A DNA stretch of 64,000 bases from Sapria himalayana (Eukaryota; Streptophyta; Magnoliopsida; Malpighiales; Rafflesiaceae): positions 45,999-109,998 of the forward strand of contig JAREIK010001344.1 in assembly GCA_029783825.1 (NCBI GenBank), read 5' to 3'. The position numbers and the translations under genes were made by a program. The notes beneath the pieces were generated by a model, which saw nothing but the letters and a program-made list of their open reading frames with translations, had not been told where the DNA came from and searched no databases. The number at the start of each line of letters is the position of its first letter. Positions within the stretch are counted from its first letter, which is position 1. This document shows, piece by piece, positions 40,684 to 54,996 of the stretch.

Positions 40684-41560
40684 TGTATATAGATACAGAT
40701 AGATAGAAAGATAGATGGACAGATACATAGATAGATAGACAGACAGATAGATTGATATGTAGATAGATAGATAGACATATATATAGATAGATAGATGGAC
40801 AGACAGACATACATACAGATAGATAGATATTTAGATAGATACATAGATATATACATAGATAGATATACAAATAGATAGATAGATAGATAGACGGATAGAT
40901 AGATAGATAGATAGACAGACAAACAAATAGATATATAGATAGATAGATAGATAGATAGATAGACATATCAATAGATAGACAAATAGATTGATAAACTAAT
41001 AGACTAATAGTCAAATAAACAAATATACCGATAGACAGAAAGGTAGATTGATAGATAGACAGATAGATAGATAGATATACATATAGACAAATAGATAGAC
41101 AAATATATATATTGACAAATAGATAGATAGATAGAATGATAGACAAATAGAAAGATTGCCATATAGATAGATAGATATACAAATAGATAGATATACAGAT
41201 AAATTGATAGATAGATAGATAGACATATAGATAGATATATGCATAGATAGTTAGAATGATAGAAAGATAGAATGATATATACACAGATAGACATATAGGC
41301 ATATAGACATATAGTAAGTTAGAGATATAAAGAGATTTGCAGATAAACATATAGATAAATTTATAGATGAAGAAATAGACATAAAGATAGATAGATAGAT
41401 TGACAAATAGATAGGTACACAAATAGACATATTAATAGATAGATAGATATATAGATATATAAATAGATAGAAAGATAGAAAGATGGTTAGAAGATATATA
41501 GATAGATAAAAATATTAAGTGATATATAGTTAGAAAGATAGACATATAGATAGATACATA
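39250..41560 (+). repeat. Higher-order modules within the GATA array
   Basis: The ordered landmarks gatacacagata, gatagtaagtt, agagat, gacatattaatagatag and agaaatattaa(t/g)tgatata occur three times, starting near 39252, 40000 and 41278. The latter two copies also share gataaattta(c/t)aga. A fourth copy lies near 25252-25550 in block 3. These irregular, non-GATA landmarks in fixed order show duplication of whole segments of several hundred bp. Confidence 0.75.
40619..40690. repeat. (AT)n followed by (GTAT)n
   Basis: An (AT)n run of about 38 bp passes into about eight GTAT units, then returns to GATA repeat. Confidence 0.93.
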
Positions 41561-41690
41561 CATACATACATACAAAGATAGATATTAAGATAGATAGATA
41601 GATATAAAGATAAATATAAAGATATATATATATATATATAGAAATATTGATAGATAGATAGACATTTAGACATATAGATAGATAGATAGA

Positions 41691-41810
41691 CAGACATATA
41701 GATAGATATACAGACATATAGATAGATAGACAGACATATAAATAGATATATAGACATATAGATAGATAGACAGACATATAGATAGATAGACAGACATATA
41801 GATAGATAAA
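41691..41810 (+). repeat. Six-copy 20-bp higher-order repeat in the GATA array
   Basis: Six consecutive 20-bp units close to CAGACATATAGATAGATAGA, with one to four changes each. This is a local step from tetramer to longer unit. Confidence 0.9.
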
Positions 41811-44586
41811 AAGATAAATAGATAGATAGATAGATAGAAGGATAGATAGATAAATAGATAGATAGATAGATAGATATACAGATAGATAGACATATAGATA
41901 GATAGATTGATTGATTGATAGACATATAGCTATATAGATAGAAAGATAGATATACAGATAGATAGTTAGACCGATACACAAATAGATAAATAAATAGATT
42001 GATATATGGATATACATATATACAAAAAGAAAGATAGACAGATACACAGATAGACAGATAGATAGATAGAGAGAAAGAAAGATAGATAGATAGACATATA
42101 GATAGCCAGATAGATAAATAGATAAATAGAAATATAGATAAATATTTAGATAGATAGATAAACTGATATATTGATAGATAAATAGACAAATAAATAGATA
42201 GACCGATAGACCGAAAGGAGGATTGACATATGACATATAGAAATATAGACAGATGTCAGTTCGATAGACATATAGCTTGATAGATAGATAGGTCGAATGA
42301 AAGATAGACATATAGACATATTGACTTATAAACATATAGACATATAGACATATCGACTTATAGACATATAGACTAATAGAAAGATAGATAAATAGTTAGA
42401 TAGATAGATAGATAGTCAAATAATCATATAGCTAGATAGACAGATAAAAGATAGATAATTAGACAAAATGCAAATAGATAGAAAGATAAATAGATAGATA
42501 GATAAATAGATAGATAGATAAATAGATAGACAGATAGACAGATAGATAGATATACAGAAGATAGATAGATATATAGATAGATATATAGATAGATATATAG
42601 ATAGATAGTAAAATCAATAGATAGATAGATAGAAAGATAGACAGAAAGATAGATATACAAATATATAGATAAACAAATCAATAGATAAATAGATAGTTAG
42701 TTCATTAGCTAGATAGATAGATAGATAGTCAAATAGACAAATCGATAGATAAGATAGATATATAGAGAGGCAAATAGATAGATGAATAGATAGATAGATA
42801 GATAGACAGATAGATAAATAGACAAATATATAGATTGAAAGAAATAAACATATATAGACACATAGAGAGATAGATCGACAGATAGATCTACATATAGATG
42901 TATAGATAGACAGATAGACATTAAACATATAGACTTATAGAAAGATAGATAGATAGAAAGATAGATAAATAGATAGCCAGCTAATCATATAGACATATAT
43001 AGATATATATATATAGATAGATAGATAGATACATAGATAGATTGATTGATATATTGATAGATAAATAGATAGACAAATATACAAATAGACAGATAGATAG
43101 ATAGATATATAGTTAAATAGATAGATAGAAAGATAGATAGATAGATAAATAGAAAGATAAACAAATAGACAAACAAATAGATAGATAGATAGACACATAG
43201 ATAAATTGATAGAAAGCTAGATATATAGATAGACAAATTGACAATTAGATAGATAGACTGATAGATAGATACATAGATAGATAAACTGATAAACTTATAG
43301 GTAGATACACATATAGACATATAGATGATAGATAGATCAACATATCGACAAATAGAAAAATTGACAAATAAATAGACCTATTGGTAGATAGATAGATAAA
43401 TAGACATATCGATAGATATATAGATATATAGACTGATATAAAAATAGACAGATAGATAGAAATATATACAAATAAGTAGATAGATAGATAGATAGATAGA
43501 CAGACAGATAAACATATAGAAATATAGATAGATAGGAAATTAGATACAAAGATAGAAAAAATTTAGATAAACAGATAGCAATAAAAATAGATAGATAGAT
43601 AGATAGACACATAGACTGATAGTCAGATCGACGGATTGACAGATAGACCGAAGATAGTTAATAAAAAGAGAGATAGATAGAAAGATAGACACATAGGCAG
43701 ATAAATAAGTAGAAAGATAGATAGATTGTCAGATAGATTGATAGATATATAAATATATAGACAGATAGATAGATAGAAAGTCAAATAGACAGCCAAATAG
43801 ATAGAAAGACAGATAGATAGAAAGATAGATTGATAGATATAAAGACAGATTGATAGACAGACAAATAGATAGAAGATAGATAGATAGACAGATAGATAGA
43901 TAGACAGATAGAGAGATATACAGAGATATAAAAAGATAGACAGATAGGCAAATAGATAGATAGATAGATAGATAGACAAATACACATATAGACAGATACA
44001 TAGAGAGATAGATAGAGAGAGAGAGAGAGAGATATATATATATATATATATATATAGATCAACTGATACATAGATCGATAGATAGTTAGTTAAATAGATC
44101 GATAGAGAGAGAGAGAGAGATAGATAGATAGATATACAGATATATAGATATTTACAAAGATAAAGAGATAGACATATAGATAGATAGATTGACAAACAAA
44201 CAGACAGACAGATAGATAGATTGATTGACAAATAGATAGATAAACAAATTACAAGATAGATAGCTAGATAGATAGAAATATCGATATACAAAAAGACAAA
44301 TGGACAATTAGATAGATAGATAGATAGACAGATAGACACATAGATAGATAGGCTGATAAACAAATAGACATATAGACATATCGACACATAAATAGATATA
44401 TAGATAGACAAATTTACATATTGGCTTATAGACAGATAGACAGATAGATAGGTAGATAGATAGATAGATAGATAGACAGACATATATATAGATAGACAGA
44501 TAGACAAATATATAGACGACTGATAGACCGATAGATATATAGACAGATATATAGATACACAGATAGACAGATAGATATATAGATGG

Positions 44587-44617
<31 letters not shown>

Positions 44618-45307
44618 GACAGATATATAAATAATAGATACACAATTAGATAGATAGATAGATAGTTTGTTAGATAGATAGACATATAGACAAATAGATA
44701 TTTAGATAGGCAAATAGTCAATAGACATATAGATAGATTGATTGATTAACATATATACATAAGACTTATCGACTTATAGATTGATAGGCAGCTAGGCAGA
44801 TAGTCAGATATATATATATAGATAGATGATAGATAGATAGATAGATCAATAGACAGATCAATATAAATATAAATATATAGACAGATAGATAGAGAGATAG
44901 ACAAATAGACAGATAGATAGATAGATAGTCATATAGACAGATACACAGATAGATAGATAAATAGATAGACAGCTATATAGATAGATAGAAAGATTGACAA
45001 ATAGATAGTTAGATAGATAAACAGATAGACAACTAGGCACTTAGACAGATACATAGATAAATAGATAATAGATAGATAGACAAATTGATAGATAGATATA
45101 TAGACTTATAGATAGATAGGTAGATGGAAAATAATCAGATAAATATATATATATATAGACAGATAGACAGACAGATAGATAGACAGATAATAAGATAGAC
45201 AGATAGACTAGGAAGATTGACAAATAAACAGATAGAAAGAAAGACATATTGACAGCTAGATAAACAGATAGATAGATAAATAGGTAGATCGACAGATATA
45301 TATTTAG

Positions 45308-45340
<33 letters not shown>

Positions 45341-46210
45341 GATAGATAAACAATTAGATATATAGATAGATAGATAGATAAATAGTTATATATATAGTCA
45401 GATAGATAAATAGACTGATAGACATATAGATAGGCAATTAGACAATAGATAGATAGACAAATAGATAGATTGACACATTGATAGATGAACATATAGACTT
45501 ATAGACATCTTAACAGATAGGTAGATTGGCAGATATTCAGATAAATATATAGATAGATAGATAGAGAGATAGATCAATAGGCAGATAGACAGATAGATAG
45601 ATAAATATATAGACAAATAGACAATTCGACAATTAGTTAATTACATAGATAGATAGATAGATAAACAAATAGATAGATAGATAGATAGATAAATAGGTTG
45701 ACATATAAATAGACATATAAATAGTTAGTTAGATAGACATTTAGACAAATAGACATGTAGATAGACAAATAGACAATAGATATATAGATAGATTGATAGA
45801 CATATAGACTTATATACTTATAGATAGATAGGTTCTTAAAAAGATAGTCAGATCGATATATAGATATATAGATATATAGATATATAGATCAATATATAGA
45901 TAGATAGACATATAGACATATAGTCATATAGATAGATAGTTAGATAGACAAATAGATAAATATATGGATAGATATATAGACAGATATATAGATAGATACA
46001 TAGACAGATAGATAGATAGACACATTCATAGATGGATAGATAAACAAAAGATAGATAGACAAATAGAGAAATAGATATATAGATAGATATATAGATAGAT
46101 AAACAGATCGAAATATAGACAGATATACAAATAAACTGATATTTAAAAAGATAGATAGATAGATATATATATATATATATATATAGAATGATACATAGAT
46201 ATACAGATTG

Positions 46211-48798
46211 TGTTATACCCATTTTAAAAACTCATTTCATTCATCATTTCAAATTTGTGGAAGCATTTTAATTCACTACGTAGGACAAATAACATTTAAT
46301 CAATTCATTTACAAAATGGTAAACCTTGCCTTTCAAATTATTATACAATATTGTTTTAGTGTTTACCCTTTTAAATACAAAATAAAGTCATTCTCAAAAT
46401 GATATTTATTCATATTACGGAGCATACTCCTCAATGCTTCTCAATGACTCTGCACTTCTCGATATTACCCCTCTTTTTTATTTACTCGGAACCTACTCTT
46501 TTATAAAAACAATACACTACATTTAATGCTTAGTTGTTCTATACAATTCCATTCTTTCAATTTAGTTTAAGTCACATAATGCAATTTCACTAAATAATGC
46601 TTTTGAGTCTTATTGAATGATCAATGTAATTACAATACATATATTCACTTCATATACATCATTTAAGTATCATTGATTATTCAAAATATGCACTTTCATA
46701 TGTAGTAAATCATTTAAAAACACAAATTATGCATTCCCAAATTTTCTTATCATTTCAATTTGCAATCATGCATTTAATTCCAATATGTCAACAATCTCAA
46801 AGTCATTTTAGTTCTGCCCTTAACAAATTTAACTGATGTTTTTAGTATACAAGATAAGGTAATCATTGGCATGGTCCCACTAGGCTATAGGCCATTAAAA
46901 AAACATTTGTTTAATAACACAATACTATCCCATTGAACTGCTATTGGTTATTAATAATCAATTTGTAAACATTACCGATACTATCTCGCTGGTATATGGA
47001 TCTGATTGACACATTCATACCTTTGTTCGCAGTACTTCTAATTTGACCCTTATTGGTATACCAATCTATCCTTTATTTGAATTCATTGTTAATCATTCTA
47101 TTAAGGGCTTTCAAATCACTCATAGAAAAATATGCTATAATATGTACTTTTGTCAAACAATTCATTTTCAATACTCATGTAATTTTTCATATGTAATTCA
47201 TTTCACAATCGATTTTCTCAAATCAATTTAAAATAAATCTATATACTTTTTTTATAAATCATTTCAACAATTCAAATTATTTTTTAATCTTTCAAACACT
47301 TAGGAATTAGAGATAAATAAGTGGAGAACAATCATAAACTTGAAACACAGAGAGAACAAGTAAGAACAAACCAAAAGAATGTTTGTCCTTTGATTCCTGT
47401 GCTCAGAAATATTGACCTCAATTCGGGCTTTTCTCTTCTTTAGCCCTGAATTCATCACACATATGTCACAATCAAAGAACTAACAAAGAAAAAAATATTA
47501 GTTGTTTATTCTAGGATATTTGGTTGGGGTTGGTGTCTCCCCAATACCTCTTCACTTGCATGATTTTTCTAGGAATACATGAGCCACATTTTGCTCATGC
47601 TTGTTTCATAAAAAATGATATATTTATGAGTCTATTTTCATTAGGAATTTGAATCATCTCATTTAGATCATCCAAACTCAAGTTACACATTTTAATGCCA
47701 AATTGGTCGGTATGACCAACTCACTCGGTTACCTACTATTATTCTTAAAACTCAAGTTAGATATGTAAATTGGAATCATCCAATTTGGATCATAAAAACT
47801 CAAGTTATGGAATTGTATATTAAGACTACTATAATTTGCAAAAATAGAAGCAGATTTGTCTTGCACATCGCTCCACTTTGAAGTATTTATAGGCACTTTT
47901 AAGTTACAATTTGTATACCATTAGTTCAAGTAATTTTTTCTACTATAAGTCTAGTGTACTTGGAAATTTGAATCACTCAATTCAGATAGAAATGACCAAG
48001 TTATTATCAAACCAGAAATATGGGATTGGAAAGGTTTTGATAGCATCTCCCTTGAAACACCATAATTTCCTCTTCGTGATTTTTTTCCAGGACACCTCAA
48101 AACTCAAAATAAATCACATCGATCACTCCTAATAACATCTTAATATAATCTTCAACCAATCACAAGAATATTGCATAGATGATTTAAGGTTTTCCCAACC
48201 CAAACATCATCAAAGAAAATCTATGGTTTGTGTTTACATAACTAAAATTACATGGAATTGCCCTTTCTAGCTTCTTCCTTCTTCCTTTTGAAAGATTCTG
48301 AACTAATTGAAATATCATCCACCAAGGTCTTGATCTTCCTCTCCAAACCCTAGCCCTTCATCTCTATCAACTACAAAAACGTTTTTGCTCTAATGAGCTC
48401 TTAGAGCAAATATGAACATAAGTCATTTTTGCCTAAATTTGCTTTAAATACTATATAGCCAATATTTTATTTTATTTGTATTTCAAGTTTCCCATAATAA
48501 TACTTAGATATATAAACATATTAATATATGACCTTTAGGTCCTCATTTATCAAATTCTCATTTTGGACTTTTTCTATTAGTTAGTTTTTCAGGTTTAGTC
48601 AATTTATTATTTAACATATAATATTCAAATATATATTCACATATTCATTTGCACTTGACATTTATTCACATAAACATATATCATTTAAGATTTATCAAAT
48701 ATCATTTAATCATTTCTTAATTTCTTAGAAAAACATAAGTTTGGCTCAATTTAACATTTATCATATTAATTTGTCAATAACATTTTTTGGGCATTACA
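46211..48798 (-). mobile_element. Solo LTR of a Ty3/gypsy-type retrotransposon (about 2.6 kb)
   Basis: A single block of non-repetitive sequence begins TGTTATACCC and ends GGGCATTACA, giving the TG...CA ends and a 10-bp imperfect inverted repeat typical of LTRs. Read on the minus strand it starts TGTAATGCCC, a start seen in plant chromovirus LTRs, so that orientation is favoured. Flanking pentamers GATTG (46206-46210) and GATAG (48799-48803) differ at one base and may be the target duplication. There is no internal region, primer-binding site or polyprotein, so it is a solo LTR. Short open frames inside are not supported as genes. The clade (Tekay/Del) is a guess from general similarity. Confidence 0.75.
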
Positions 48799-49064
48799 GA
48801 TAGACTAATAGATAGGTAAATAGACAAAAAGAAAGATAAATAGATAATTAGATAGACAGATAAGCAGATAAGTAGATTGTAGATAAATAGAAAAATAAAT
48901 AAATATATAGTATGATAGATAGAGAGAGTGTGTGAGAGATAGATAGATAGATATATAGATAGACAAATAGTTAGATAGATAGATAAATAGAAAGATATAT
49001 TGATAGATAAATAGATAGATAGATAGATAAACATATAGAAAGAAAGAAAGATAGACAGACAAAC

Positions 49065-49066
<2 letters not shown>

Positions 49067-49119
<53 letters not shown>
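49067..49119. repeat. (AT)n run inside GATA array
   Basis: About 53 bp of uninterrupted AT, the longest pure dinucleotide run noticed in the array. Confidence 0.95.
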
Positions 49120-49123
<4 letters not shown>

Positions 49124-50110
49124 GATTCATAGATAGAAAGATAGATAGACAGATTGACAAATAGAATGATAGAGATAGATAGATAGATAGATAGATAGAA
49201 AATTAATAGATAGACAGACAGACAGACAGATAGATAGATAGATAAAGAGATAAATAGATAGATAAATAGATTGATATACAGATAGATAGATATATAGATA
49301 GATAGAAGATTAATAGCCTGATAGACAGATAGTATATAGACATATAGACAGATGAATAAATAGACAAAAATTTAGATAAATAGGTAAACATATAGATAGA
49401 TAGACAGACAGACAGATAGATAGATAAATAGACAGATAGATGGATAGACAAATAGATAAATAGATATACATATAGATAGATAGATAGATAGACAAATAGA
49501 AAATAGACTAAAACACAGATAGAAAAATTGACAGATAGACAGACAGTTAGATAGATAGATAATATACTGATATATAGATTGAAAGATATACATATTGACT
49601 TATAGACTTATAGACTTATAGGTAGATAGGCTCATAGTCAGATAGATAGATAGACATATAGACAAATAAATCAATTCACAGATAGACATGTAGGCATTTA
49701 GACAGACACATAGATAGATAGATAGATAGACAAAATGATAGATAGATTGATAGACAAATAGAAATAAAGAAAGATATATACATAGATATATAGGTAGATA
49801 GATAAACAGATAGATAGACATATAGACAAATAGAGAGATAGACATGTATATGAAAATAGATGGAGAGATAGAGAAATAGACAAATAGACAGATAGACAGA
49901 TAGACATATAGATAGATAGATAGATAGATAGATAGATCGATATACAGATAGACACAGATAGTTATTCAGAATAATAGATACATAGACAGATATATAAATA
50001 AAGAGATAGATAGAAAGATAGAGAGATAGATAGTAAGAAAAATTGACAGATAACTAGATAGGCAGATACCCAAATAGAAAGATAGGAAGATAGATAGATA
50101 GATAGATAGA

Positions 50111-50142
<32 letters not shown>

Positions 50143-51778
50143 GATAGATAAATAGATAGATATATAATGAAATAAATAAATAGATAGATAGATTTATTGA
50201 TAGATAGTTAAACAAATAGATAGGTAAACAGATATAAAGAAAGAAAGATAGATAGATAAATAGATAGATTGATAGATATAAAGATAGAAAAATAGATATA
50301 TATATATATATATATAGGTACATAGGCAGGCATGTAGGTAGATAGATAGATAGGTAGATAGCTAGATAGGTAGATGGCTAGATAGATAGATAGACAGAAA
50401 GATAGATAGAAAGACATATTGACAAATAGATAGAAAGATTGGTTGATAGATAAATAGGCAGATAGATAGATAAATATATAGAAAGATAGGCAAATAGATA
50501 ATTAGGCAGATAAATAGATAGATAGATAAATAGATAGATAAATAGATAAACATATAGATAGATACACAAATAGACAAATAGACAATTAGATTGAAAGAAA
50601 GATAGATAGATAGACAGATAGAAAGACAAATAGATAGATAGACACGTAGATATAAAAGAGACATATAGATAGATAGATCAACAAGTAGACAGATAGACAA
50701 ATAGACAGATAAACATTTAGGCATAAATATATATAGACAAACAGATAGATAGATAATCAGAAAGATAGACAGATAAATTGATAAACAGATTGATTGATAT
50801 ACTGATATATAGATAGATAGATAAAAAGTTAGATAGATTGAGAAATAGAGAGACAGGTAGACAGATAGATAGATAGACTAATAGACATGTAGACAAATAG
50901 ATAGATAGATTAGATAGACAAAAATATAGATAGACAGATAGATAGATAAATAGATAGATAGATATACATATAGATAGATAGACTAATAGACATATAGATA
51001 GATAAATAGATAGATAGATAGTTAGGTAAATAGATAGATAACCATATATAAAGATAGAATGATAGATAGATTGATAAACAGATATACAAATAGACTAATA
51101 GAGAGATAGAAATATAGATAGATCAAATAATAGATAGAGAGATAGATAGGCATATAGATAGATAGACATATAGATAAATATACTGATAGACTCATTGGAA
51201 AATAGCCAGATAAATAGATTGACAAATAGATAGATAACCAAATTGACAGTTAGACATATAGACTAATAAAATGATCGACATATATACTAATAGATAGATA
51301 GACATTTCGATAGATAGATTGATAGATCAACATATCAATAGATAGATAGATAGACAAATATATAGATAAATAGATAGAAATTTAGACATTTAGACATATA
51401 GACAGATATATTGATAGATATATAAATAGATAAAAAATTAAACAAATAGACAGATAGACAGATAGACAGATAGACAGATAGATAGATATATAGATAAACA
51501 ATTATTTAGATAGAAAGATTGACAGATAGATAGACAGATAGATAGATGATATATAGATAGATAGACAGATAGATAGATAAATAGATAGATAGATAGACAG
51601 ATAGACAAATAGATAGGTCAATTAGACAAATAGACAGATAGATAGACAGATCGACAGATAGAAAGATAGATAGATAAATAGATAGACAGATATATTGATA
51701 TACATATAGACTTATAGATAGATAAATAGAAACAAGGATAGACAGACAGATAGATATAAAGTAGTTAGATAGATAGAT

Positions 51779-52285
51779 AGTTAGATTGCTAGATAGACAG
51801 ATAGAATGATATATAGATTAATAAATAGATAGATAGAGAGATAGATTGATAGATATACATATAAATAGATAGGTAGATAGATAGAGAAATAGACTAGATC
51901 AACAGATAGATAGATAAAAAGAAAGACAGATAGGCACATGGATAGATAGATAGATATATAGCTAGATAGATAGACAAATAGAGAGACAAACAGATAAATA
52001 GATTGACAGATAGACAGATAAATAAATAGACTAATTGATTGATAGATAGACATAGAGACATATAGATTAAAATGATGAAAGAATGATAGGTAGATAGGCA
52101 GATAGGCAGATAGTTAGAGTGCGCGATAGAAAGATAGTTAGATTGCTAGATAGACATAGAGAATGAAATAAATATAAACAAATAGATAGATAGAGAGATA
52201 GATTGATAGATTTACATATAGACAAATAGGATGATAGATAAAGAAATAGACAGATCAACAGATAGATAGATAGAAAGACAAATAG
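51779..52285 (+). repeat. Tandem duplication of about 357 bp within GATA block 5
   Basis: The series tagttagattgctagataga, atagagagatagattgatag, tagagaaatagac and atcaacagatagatagat occurs at 51779-51920 and, with small changes, at 52136-52275. Confidence 0.75.
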
Positions 52286-53708
52286 TCAGATGGATAGATA
52301 GATAGATGTATAGCTATATAGATAGACAGATAAATATACAGACATATAGATAGATAGATAATAGATAGACTGATTAATAGATAGATAGACTGATTAATAG
52401 ATAGATAGATTGACATAGATATAGATAGATTGAAAGGATGATAGACTGATAAGCAGATACACACATAGACAAATAGACAGAATGACAGATAGACATGTAG
52501 ACAGATAGACTGATATACATATAGACTGATAGATATATTGATATATAGGTTGATAAACAGATAGATAGATAAATATATAAACATATAGATAGATAGACAG
52601 ATAGACAAAAACAAAGATAGACACATGACACATAGACACATAGACACATAGACAAATAGATTGATAGGTAGATAAATATACATGAAGATAAACAGACATA
52701 TTTATATATATATATATAGATAGATAGACAGATAGATAGATAAAGATATAGATTGATAGATACATAGATCAATAGATAGACATATAGATAGATATATAAA
52801 TAGATAGATAGACAGTTAGAATTTAGTCATATAGATAGATAGATAGATAGATAGACAGATAGATAGATAAACAATTAGACAATTAGACATATAGCCAAAT
52901 ACAGACATAGACAAATATATAGAAGATAGATAGACATATAGACAGATAGATAGATAGATAGATAGATAGTCAAATTGACAGACAGACAGATAGATACAGT
53001 TAGACATGTAGAAAATTAGATAGATAGACAAATAGATAGATAGATAGACAAATAGAAAGATAGACAAATAGACAGATAGAGAAATAGATAGATAGACAGA
53101 TAGATAGATAGACAGATAAATAGATGGACAGATAAAATGATAGACTTATAGATAGATAGACAGATAGAATTATTAATAGATAGCTAAACAATTAGATAGA
53201 TAGACAAATAGATAGATAGACAGATAGACAGAGAGATAGATAAAAAGATAGACATATAGATAGATAGACTGATAGATAGACACATAGATAGATAGATAGA
53301 TAGACAGATAGATAGATAGACACATAGATAGATAGATATACCGATAGATTGATATACATATATATAGATAAAAAGATAGAAAGATGGATAGATAGACAGA
53401 TAGACATATAGACATATAGACATATAGAAATATAGACAGATACATAAATAAATAGATATATAGATAGGTAGATATCTAGATAGCCATAAAGGCATATAGA
53501 TAAATAGATATATAAATGATAAAGAGATAGATATATAGATATTTAGATTGATAGAAAGATAGATAGCCAGATAGAACAATATACAAATAGACAAAAAAAT
53601 TGATATACAGATAGATAGAAAGAAAGATAGAGAAATCAACAGATAGATAGACAGGCAGATAGACAAATAAACAGATAGACATGTAGATAGATAGGTAGAT
53701 AGATAGAT

Positions 53709-53709
<1 letters not shown>

Positions 53710-53753
<44 letters not shown>
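53710..53753. repeat. (AT)n run inside GATA array
   Basis: About 44 bp of alternating AT flanked by GATA repeat. Confidence 0.95.
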
Positions 53754-53756
<3 letters not shown>

Positions 53757-54395
53757 AGATAGATAGATAGACAGTTATTTTGAAATATAGATAGATAGAT
53801 AGATAGTCAGAAAGATAGATATAGAGATAACGAATTAGACAGAAAGGCTAATAGGTAGATATATAGATATATAGATAATTAGATTATAGAGAGATAGATA
53901 GATAGATAGATTATTAGATAGATAGAGAGATAGAAAGAAAGATAAATAGTTATTAGATAGATAGATAGATAGATTATTAGATAGATAGATAGACAAATAT
54001 ACATATAGATAGAAAGTTAGATACATAGATAAATCGATAGTTAGATAGCTATAAAGATTGATTGATAGGTAGATAGATAAATTAATAAATAGATAGAAAG
54101 ATAGATAAACAGATATACACATATAGAGATTGAAAGATTGATAATTAGACAAATATACAGATAGATATATATATATATATATATATAGACAAATATACAC
54201 ATAAATAGTTAGATGGACAAATAGCTTGTTAAAAAGATAGCTAGAAAGATACATAGAGATATAGATAGATTTATAAATAGGTAGATAGATAGATTGATTG
54301 ATTGATCCATTAATAGATAAATAGATAGATTACTAGCTAGCTAGCTAGATATATAAATAGATAGATAGATAGATGACAAATAGAAATAAAGAAAT

Positions 54396-54426
<31 letters not shown>

Positions 54427-54963
54427 AATATGTAATAAGTCAGGTAGATAGATCAATAGATCAATCGATTTATCAAAAGATAGATATATAAATATATAGA
54501 TAGATAGATAAATATTTAGAATGAAAGAAAGATAGATAGATGTACATATAGTGTGATAGAGATATCGACATATAAACGGATAGACAAATAAAAAGATAGA
54601 CACAAAAACACATAGACACATTGATAGTTATATAGATAGATAGATAGATAAACACATAAATATAAAAAGATTGAAAAATAAATAAATAGACAGATAGACA
54701 TATAGTTAGATAGAAAGATAGACAGATAGATAGAAAGCTAGATAGACAGATAGATAGAAGACAGATAGATAGTTAGTCAAATAGACTAATAGATAGATAG
54801 GTAAAAAGATAGATAGATAGGTAAAAAGATAGATAGATAGTTAGATAGACAAATGATAGATAGAAAGATAGATAAATACTAAGATAGTTAGATAAATAGA
54901 TAAATAGATAGATAGACAAATAGCTAGATATATAGATTGATAGATAGATAGACAGAGAGACAA

Positions 54964-54996
<33 letters not shown>

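Larger units (their letters stand above)
38408..46210 (+). repeat. Degenerate (GATA)n array, block 4
   Basis: About 7.8 kb of GATA/GACA tetramers on the same strand as the other blocks. It contains recognisable repeated modules several hundred bases long and (AT)n or (GTAT)n runs. No gene is visible. The longest minus-strand frame (39965-41422, 485 codons) is TATC repeat. Confidence 0.96.

Noticed and set aside
39965..41422. 485-codon minus-strand open frame and many others in the GATA blocks
   Set aside because: They are translations of TATC tetramer repeat (Tyr-Leu-Ser-Ile), with overlapping open frames on the same strand, no start context, no domain and no codon bias beyond the repeat itself.
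46208..48132. Short open frames inside the solo LTR
   Set aside because: LTRs carry no coding sequence, and the frames are short, AT-driven and without motifs.
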